Of a stretch of DNA of 64,000 nucleotides, positions 57,319 to 64,000 are shown one piece after another (positions within the stretch are counted from its first letter, which is position 1; every line of letters begins with the position of its first letter). Origin of the DNA: Uranotaenia lowii. Taxonomy: Eukaryota; Arthropoda; Insecta; Diptera; Culicidae. The notes under the pieces are model-generated. The model saw only the letters and a program-made list of their open reading frames with translations, did not search any database and was not told the origin of the DNA. Location: contig NC_073691.1 in the NCBI RefSeq assembly GCF_029784155.1, forward strand, positions 54,817,978 to 54,881,977, read 5' to 3'. A program made the translations under genes and the position numbers.

Positions 57319-58857
57319 TCGCTTTTGCTGAATATTGAATATAAGGAAAACATTGATTGCCCTGTCCATAAATATTTTGTTGAGAATTTCGAACTTTCGA
57401 TTAATTTTCAGGTTCAATTCCATTTATTGTTATTCGTTTAGCTTATCCAATAGCCTTAAGATAAAGTTTCTACAGATCTGCAGAACATTAATGCCTTCTC
57501 TAAGAAAGGAGATAAAAAGTTATCTTAAACCATGAATTAGAAAGTCAATGACTTAAACGGCTATCAAAACATAAATCACTAGACAAAAAACTACACAAAG
57601 GATATTGCCAATTGATAAAGCCGGCGTCATACACATAAAACAGCCTATTTATGGTCGAAGTCTTATGGGAAGCTCTGTGGTTCTTTCTGTGGAAGAGATC
57701 AAGTTCAAACGAGAAACAAGAAGCTGGTCTGTCCCGGACCGGAAACATCCAAATGCCATCATTGATGGCACACTGACCTGAAGCCTCCAATTTCGAGATC
57801 CAACAACGGACGAGGTGGGATGATGATGATGGAGGGAAGCAGCATCATCGTGATAAGAAGGAGGGAAATTTATGTCCGGACAGAAAAGGCTTCCTACCCT
57901 TGGACTTTGGACATTATCGTAGTTTGTTATTGTTTTTGTTCCGGGGTCGGTTGGATGGAATCTTTTGTGTGTGAGCTTTTTTCCGGGCGGTCAATTAGTT
58001 TTGGGACCCTTCCGGTATGAATGAGTTCAATTTAGGTTGAAGCGTTTTTGTTACCAAGTTTATTCATCTTGGAGTTTAAATATTTATGCCTAAAAACCTG
58101 AAAAGCAGATGTCTCAAATTCGAATTATTGATTTTGAGTAACCTTATCAAGATAATAAAAAGTGAGTTACAAAATAAAACACAAAATAAAAGAGAGACTT
58201 CATCAATTGGGGCTCATAGTTGAATTTTTCAGGTATAGAGGTCTTAAAAGTTTTGTTTTAATTCAGAACTCATTCATGATTTGATACGGTTTTGCTTGCT
58301 TTTTAGCAGTTTGAATTATGCTTTTTTTGTACCAATTTATAAATTTCATGAAATGAAAATGAAACGTGAGTCTTGAAAAGTGAATCCGTGAGACATGTGA
58401 AAGTGTGATGACAAACGTGAGATGTGGAACATTGTCCTTGCTTTGGCTGAATATATGTATACCAAAATATTTGGAAATATATGGAATATAGATATGGAAG
58501 CTATGTCGTAAGCGCAGTAAATCAAAAAGGTTACTTGCTTTGTTTACCCTAATCCGCTCTTGAGTGTCAGTATGACACTATTGGAAGTTTGGCGGCTTGT
58601 TACTTTATTCGCATGCATCCAAATGAAACAATTTTTCCGGGGACCCTCAATGAATTCTTAAAATCTTTAATTTTGCATCATTATTTTTTTATGGACGCAC
58701 CCTGAAAGTCCAGGAAAAAAATTCCCTATTCAGACCTTATGTGTCAATTTGACATACACCCTCTTGTTTCCCAACCGATTTTACAAACTTCATAGTTTTT
58801 GAAACCTTGTAATGCAACTCAATTATAAAAATATTCAGTTACAACACTTCAGTTTGC
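57319..58857. other. DNA with no recognised gene
   Basis: The segment 58550-58770 holds two small palindromic phrases, AGTGTCAGTATGACACT and GTGTCAATTTGACA, similar in style to the palindrome at the left end of the 2.9-kb foldback, so a decayed relative may be present. Confidence 0.45.
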
Positions 58858-59750
58858 CGTTATTCTAAGTCTAAGAAAAAAAAATCCAAAAAACAGGCTT
58901 TGGAGAAAAAGACTGTAGATCAGCTATGGAATGCTCAAAAAAAAATCACTTTGTGTTCAAGAAAGCTTAAGTTAGAAGCTATACGTTGCACATAAGGATA
59001 TATTTTTTTGAAAATTTTTAAAGATCATGACAACAAAAAATGTAAAAAAAAGTGGTGTAAAACCGAACTTTTCAATCAATGAACAGCAGCAATGAAAAAC
59101 AGCAAACCAGCAAAGGTTTACGTAATTTGGAACAATTTCGCATCTTAAGATTTTCAAAATACGAAACAAAAAATTTTGGACGAATTTTCAAAAGTTGCTG
59201 TTTTTCGAACTTTTTGTCAAATTGCAATTTTTGTAAAGTATCGCAACGCTTATGTAATCTCATCACTAGAATCGGTTTGAAATTTCCTTTCTGATGAATA
59301 TAAATTGATTATGGAAATCTCGCGTTAATATACTAAAATTCAAGTGAAAAGTGGAATTTAAGCCATAGAAAATCTGAGAAATTGCAAACTGACAAAAGGT
59401 TCGAAAAAAGCTATCTTTGAAAATTCATTTAAACTGAAAATCTTAAAATGTAAAAATGTGCCGAATTAAATCAACTTTTTAAACATTTTTTCAATATTTA
59501 TCAGGCGTGACTTAAAAAATTTTGACAATTCACTGATTGAAAAGTACGGTTTTACACCACTTTTTTACATTTTTTGCGGTCACGATCTGACAAAATTTCA
59601 AAAGAATGCATCCTAATGTGCAACGTATAGCTTCTAACTTCATCTTTTTTGGACACTAAGTTAATTTATTGAGCATTCTGTAGCTGATCTGCAGTCCGAA
59701 GCAATACTTATTTTGCGGATTTTTTTTCTTAGACTTTGAATTTCGGAAAA
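58858..59750. mobile_element. Foldback element (about 890 bp)
   Basis: The arms 58858-59085 and 59525-59750 are inverted copies. They share TTAGAAGCTATACGTTGCAC, GTGGTGTAAAACCG and AAAGTCTAAGAAAAAAA-like ends. The loop of about 440 bp has no coding content. Exact termini and TSD are not resolved. Confidence 0.75.
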
Positions 59751-61404
59751 GGAAGGAGGCGTTGACTTAAGGAGTGAAATGTCGAAAATTTTCTTCCGAA
59801 GTGAAAATTTCCAAAATTAATCCGTAAAACTGAAATAAATAGAAATTCTTCGCCAAAATTTGGTTACTTTTGATGTGTTATCCTCAAGTGAAGTGATGTA
59901 AAGTAAATTTTTGTCGAACGGATAAATTTCACCTGTCTTGACGATTCATCATCGAGAGACAAATGTTGACTTCGGGATGGATCCAGATTCATTTGAAGCT
60001 AAGTGTTTTTTTTGTTTTCATTTCTTCTACTTAGTTGATAAGTTGTAAATTACTTCGAAATATTTGACGGCAAACTTCTCAGCAAAGTTGAAATATTTCT
60101 ATGGACAATTCCTCGGGTATATTTCACTAGTAGTTTGTTTTTTAAACTTGCATGGAAAACTTATTTTAAAGCAGCATTTATTCAAGAGCTGTAGCAGAAA
60201 ATTTTGTGAAGATAAAATTTTAACCATTGGTAAACATTTTAATTATTTATTTAAATTAAAACGATTTCTTTTTCTGTGAATAGAGTGCAGTCTTCTGAAT
60301 TTTTTGGAAGGTAACGACAAAATGAGAAGGTTGTTTAATTAAAATAGGAATGATGCAATTATTACATATTTATGTGAACAAACACGCATTGGAATCTGAT
60401 CTACAATATTTGAATTGCGTTTCCTCATTTTTTTTATTTTCCAGAGGATTATTTTCGACAATTCATTTGTTATTTTTTTTTTACAGCATACAGTTTATTT
60501 TGTAACAAATCGTTTTAGGTAGGTTCACATATATAAAGAAGTTTTGTAAGAAGGTTGAAAACTGATGAATCAAGTAATGTTGAGGATGTTTAGAATCAGA
60601 AGAACAATCAATTTTACCATCAAATTATGTTTTCAACCTTAAATTTTAAAATAATCAAATCACCAAAGATCTCTGTTTTTCAACGAAATAATTCTAACCT
60701 ATATTGAGGTTTTCATATAAATGATAGTAATGGAAAGATATACTAACATATTAAGGTGTTTTTAGTCATTCTATTATCAACTTTTTGTCAAAATTCGTTG
60801 TTTTGATAGGTCAAATTAGTAGTAAATGTGCATTGTTTAAATTATTTAACAAAGTTATGAAACTTTTGTAAAATTTTTAAAAGTCAATCAAAAATTGTTA
60901 AAAGTTATCCCTAACTCATTAACCCACCATTCTAGAGTAGCCAGTTTTGTTGTTTAAGGCCAAGTTGTACATAAAACTTCAATTCTCTTGTAATAAAGGT
61001 GGCTTAATTTAAATTGATTCAAATTTGACTATCCGATGTGTACTGCTCAAAATGTATATATTTTATTTAATCATTGGTTTAATCTTGTCAACTTGCAAAT
61101 AAACAACCATTCAATGAAATTGTTCAAATTTGATTTTGGTAAGCTGTGCAGTAAAGGAACGAAATAATAACCTTTATTTGTGTCTTTAGATTATTGTTCA
61201 AATCAAATTCTCTCAGATTTGTTTTTGACACGTTATTTTTTTTCGGCCTCTCGAGGAGAAACTTAGGCATTAGAAGCATAGGTTTCAAGTGGCCACATCA
61301 CTCATCAAAGTGATTTCCAAGCCACATCGCCCTTATCCCCAAATAATCAGCGTGAGATTTGTGGAGGGATGGCGTACAGCCGGTCTCCGGTCCGCATAAC
61401 AAAT
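59751..61404. other. AT-rich DNA with no recognised feature
   Basis: Short frames only; nothing was identified. Confidence 0.5.
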
Positions 61405-61620
61405 CATCACAAGTGCTGAACCTCCCTTCCCCCTATCGACTACACGGACTTGGCCGGCGTCGTTATTGATTTATTTGAAAGTAGGAAATCTTCATAATTG
61501 TACAATTCATTGTGCAATGTTGATTATCTCGGACTAATCACGGAGTGCAACCATTATGCCATTGGCCAGGAGGTAGGCCGTAGGTGGTCCGTAGTTGATA
61601 GCAAGCTCAAGCTCAAGCTT
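61405..61620 (+). repeat. (AAGCT)n-tailed retroposon-like repeat, copy C
   Basis: It shares CTTGGCCGGCGTCGTTATTG and AATCACGGAGTGCAACCATT with copies A and B. It ends with three AAGCTC/AAGCTT units at 61603-61620. Confidence 0.7.
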
Positions 61621-62831
61621 AGGCTTTGAAAAACTGAAGTGTTGTAGTTGAATATTTTCTGAAAATCGTTGCCGCTCATATTCGGGTGACGGGTGTATTT
61701 TCTGGGAGGCCTCGTCACATCAAATACGGGTGACGCTCTCGTACTCAAGTTAGCCTCTCAGTTTCGCCATGCGTTTTAAATCTAGGAGTTCTCTCTCTTT
61801 ATTTTTAAGCTCCCTAAATGTATTTGGGCCCGACTAGTAAGACTACCAAAATGAGCGTGGCGACGAACGTGTTAATTTGATTAACACTTTCATACATACC
61901 TATTTAGTCTCTCAAAAATTTCAGTCCTTCAGTACATTGGTTGGATCATTCAGGAGAGGAATTACAGGAGGAGAGAATGGATGTGATTATTGTGGTTCGA
62001 GTCTGACCAAGGTTTCTAGGATAATTTCTGGATCCTGAGGTCGGCTGTAAGTAATGGGTTTGTCCTGTTATCAACCGATGGGTAAGATGTCTTTTTCACG
62101 TTCAAATGTTTAAATTAGAATGATCAATCATCTACCAGCTGGCCAGGTATTAACACGGATGGCGGCACCTGTGTAAATGTATAACATTAAAAATGTTACA
62201 CATTTTGAACTGATACCTGATTGATTTATTTAGGGGAATAATTACATAAACACGTAATACAATCATTCAAAAACAGCTTACATGAAGCTATGGTTTCAGG
62301 TATAATGTTCACTGCACTGGAGATGAGACGATCAAATTGTATTATTCAAAGAATGCATGTGAGCTCATACTTTGATCAAACTGCGGTGAGTCCGTGCATC
62401 CATGGTGGATTATCATACACACATATACATATCTGGCGACATCTCGAAAGAAGCGACTTTGTTTGAAGATGACCAAAATGATTATAATTATTTGGTTTTT
62501 ACTATCTTTAGACCCCCTGGGTGTACGGGTTCAGATTGAAGTATAAACATTCATATTGCTATTCTCTTTTCCTTTTTTAAGAGGAATTTAAACCTTGAGA
62601 TCATTCATTCTCAGTTAATTTTTATCAAAGTTTTTTTTTTTAATTTATCCATAGTTTTTGTTTCAATCATAAATTCAAATCCTAGGTATGACAAATGTTT
62701 ATTATGAAATTTCATATCCTACCGTTGAAAAAGGGAACTGAAAAGGGGATTAAAAGGAGAAATTACTTAACCTTATTCAGCGAGTACATCGTGATTTTGT
62801 ACTCGAAACGTTCTTTAAAAATAAGAAGAGT
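61621..62831. other. DNA with no recognised feature
   Basis: No coding or repeat structure was assigned. Confidence 0.5.
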
Positions 62832-63130
62832 GCGGTGGCGACCAAGCGTACCTTTCGTATGCGGTTTGGTTTGAATCGTCATCATGATAGTGCTCCTGAT
62901 GCTAAAACCATAAGGAAATGGATTACAAGTGTGCGATTATTTAGTTTCTTTGGAGTTTTCTCAAATCTGAGGTTTACAAAGTTCGACCAAGGACCTTGGG
63001 AGCTCTTAAGGAAGCAATTAATGATGTTATCGCTGGAATAACGCCAGATATGCTGCGTAGAGTTTTTGAAAACTTCATTGAACGGCTGAATATGTACATC
63101 GCTAGTTAAGGTCGTCACCTGGACTTACTA
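62832..63130 (+). pseudogene. Tc1/mariner-superfamily (IS630) transposase relic, middle deleted
   Basis: The N-terminal part reads ATKRTFRMRFGLNRH, then SAPDAKTIRKWITSVR, the helix-turn-helix of a transposase family common in insect genomes (DUF4817-like, from memory). A few bases later, in another frame, LWSFLKSEVYKVRPRTLGAL, KEAINDVIAGITPDML and FENFIERLNMYIAS follow, then TAA and GRHLDLL. These are the C-terminal motifs after the catalytic core (normally PLDFFLWGYLKS). About 200 residues with the catalytic DDE/D residues are missing. It cannot be active. Confidence 0.82.
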
Positions 63131-63137
63131 AAACTTA

Positions 63138-63600
63138 ATCTATATATATAAAAATGAATTTCTGTCTGTCTGTCTGTCTGTCTGTATGTCTGTCTGTCTG
63201 TTCCCTATAGACTCGGAAACTACTGAACCGATTTGCGTGAAACTTGGCCGGTGAGGGTATTGGAGGCCGGGGAAGGTTCCTATTATGGTTTGAGACCCCT
63301 CCCTCTCTCATGAAGGGGGGGGGGGAGGGGCCTCCCAAACAAAAGACAATTTTTTGCATATTTAACTCGAGAATCGATCAAGTAAATGGTATCAAATTTG
63401 GCATGGGGTGGTATTTGGGAACGAGGAATATTTCTAGGAATATAAGGTACCCTTTCCTCCTCTCAGTGGGGTGATAGGAAGAGGGGAAGCGGGCTACCTT
63501 ACAATTTTTCATATAACTCGAAAACTAATCGAGATATTGGAACCAAATTTGGCATGGGAAGGTATTTGGACACGAAAAGTATTTCAATGATTATTTGAGG
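63138..63600 (+). repeat. Interspersed repeat starting TATATATAAAAATGAATTTC
   Basis: The start is followed by (TGTC)n at 63162-63202 and CTCGGAAACTACTGAACCGA, a lead-in I remember from repeats in many insects. Two imperfect internal units share AAATTTGGCATGGG and GGTATTTGG plus a CCCCTCCCTC tract. Unclassified. Confidence 0.65.
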
Positions 63601-63611
63601 CCCCTCCCTCT

Positions 63612-63634
63612 TTCTTCTTCTTCTTCTTCTTCTT
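63612..63634. repeat. (TTC)n microsatellite
   Basis: About seven TTC units follow the CCCTCCCTC tract. Confidence 0.9.
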
Positions 63635-64000
63635 TTACCAACATAGCCAAAACGTGTAAGCATCCTGGAAAATGGAAAGACTTGCGTCCTTCATTTTTCT
63701 TTTCAACGCTATCTCTGTTACATAAAACATGCATTGCAGAGATAACTACGGCCAGGCCAACCATGTGGTAATTACCGCAAAAGATTCTGGAGCAAGGGGA
63801 GGAATAAAGCGTGGAGTTCCCTACCAAACGCTTCATGTGGATTACTTAAATACCTACAGCATAATTTGAAAATAGCTACACTAATCTAATGACAATTTGT
63901 ATTAGGAAAATAACGTTTAATATAATGGAAAAGGTTTGATCTCACCAAATAAGTCCGGAGCAACTGACCGAACTCTCTCAACCAGGATTCAGCATGCCGG
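63635..64000. other. DNA with no recognised feature
   Basis: Nothing was assigned before the window end. Confidence 0.5.

Noticed and set aside
56977..57423. 148-codon minus-strand frame
   Set aside because: It lies across a three-copy repeat and has no domain; the other copies do not keep the frame.
1..64000. A bacterial-type defence or biosynthetic system
   Set aside because: Introns, LINE/LTR/SINE content and lack of operons show a eukaryotic repeat-rich region; nothing resembling such a system was found.

Overview
The window looks like AT-rich intergenic or large-intron DNA from an insect, most likely a mosquito or another dipteran. The reasons are a Jockey-clade LINE with an intact coding region, RTE/BovB-type LINE relics, a degenerate BEL/Pao element, a tRNA-derived SINE, many non-autonomous TIR elements, and gene-like pieces with dipteran-sized introns of 59-100 nt. 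No complete conserved host gene was recognised. The window is best read as a stack of transposon insertions. Many of them can be delimited exactly because target-site duplications (TSDs) and terminal inverted repeats (TIRs) are visible.

Layout, left part. 1-3950 (minus strand) is the 5' part of a Jockey LINE: complete ORF1, and ORF2 open to the window edge. 5990-8006 and 9541-9920 are two copies of a retroposon-like repeat ending in (AAGCT)n. The first is split by a 1.66-kb TIR element. A tRNA-derived SINE with a perfect 12-bp TSD lies at 9242-9433. 13.4-17.2 kb holds further TIR elements and a tandem array of 178-bp units. 17.6-18.3 kb holds a three-exon reading frame that resembles, weakly, the hormone-binding domain of family-B GPCRs. 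20.1-20.5 kb is a TA-flanked foldback element. 22.6-27.2 kb is a dense nest: a TIR element inside a TA-flanked element, a hAT-type element inside another copy of the same TIR family, then a TTAA-flanked element.

Middle part. 27.7-29.5 kb is a GC-richer, simple-repeat-rich non-coding island. 29.6-31.2 kb and 33.3-36.5 kb are RTE-type LINE relics; the second is interrupted by a hAT-type element with a perfect 8-bp TSD. 31.6-31.9 kb carries a short two-exon reading frame with a downstream poly(A) signal. 38.9-39.6 and 41.9-42.6 kb are two copies of a TA-flanked element that each contain the same intron-bearing gene-like cassette. 41.6-47.0 kb is a degenerate BEL/Pao element (minus strand) with two later insertions.

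Right part. 48.2-52.3 kb contains a duplicated segment, one copy of which carries a 912-bp TIR insertion absent from the other. A hAT-type element with an 8-bp TSD lies at 50.0-50.9 kb. 53.6-56.5 kb is a 2.9-kb TTAA-flanked foldback. 58.9-59.8 kb is another foldback. 62.8-63.1 kb is an internally deleted Tc1/mariner-superfamily transposase relic.

Most notable candidates. First, a TIR family (ends CCCAAGCAACCAAAAGTC) in four copies with 2-bp TSDs, each carrying a tRNA-like polymerase III promoter module at a similar place. Second, short intron-containing gene-like cassettes, two of them homologous and sitting inside TIR elements. All assignments rest on reading the sequence and remembered family features; no database search was run.
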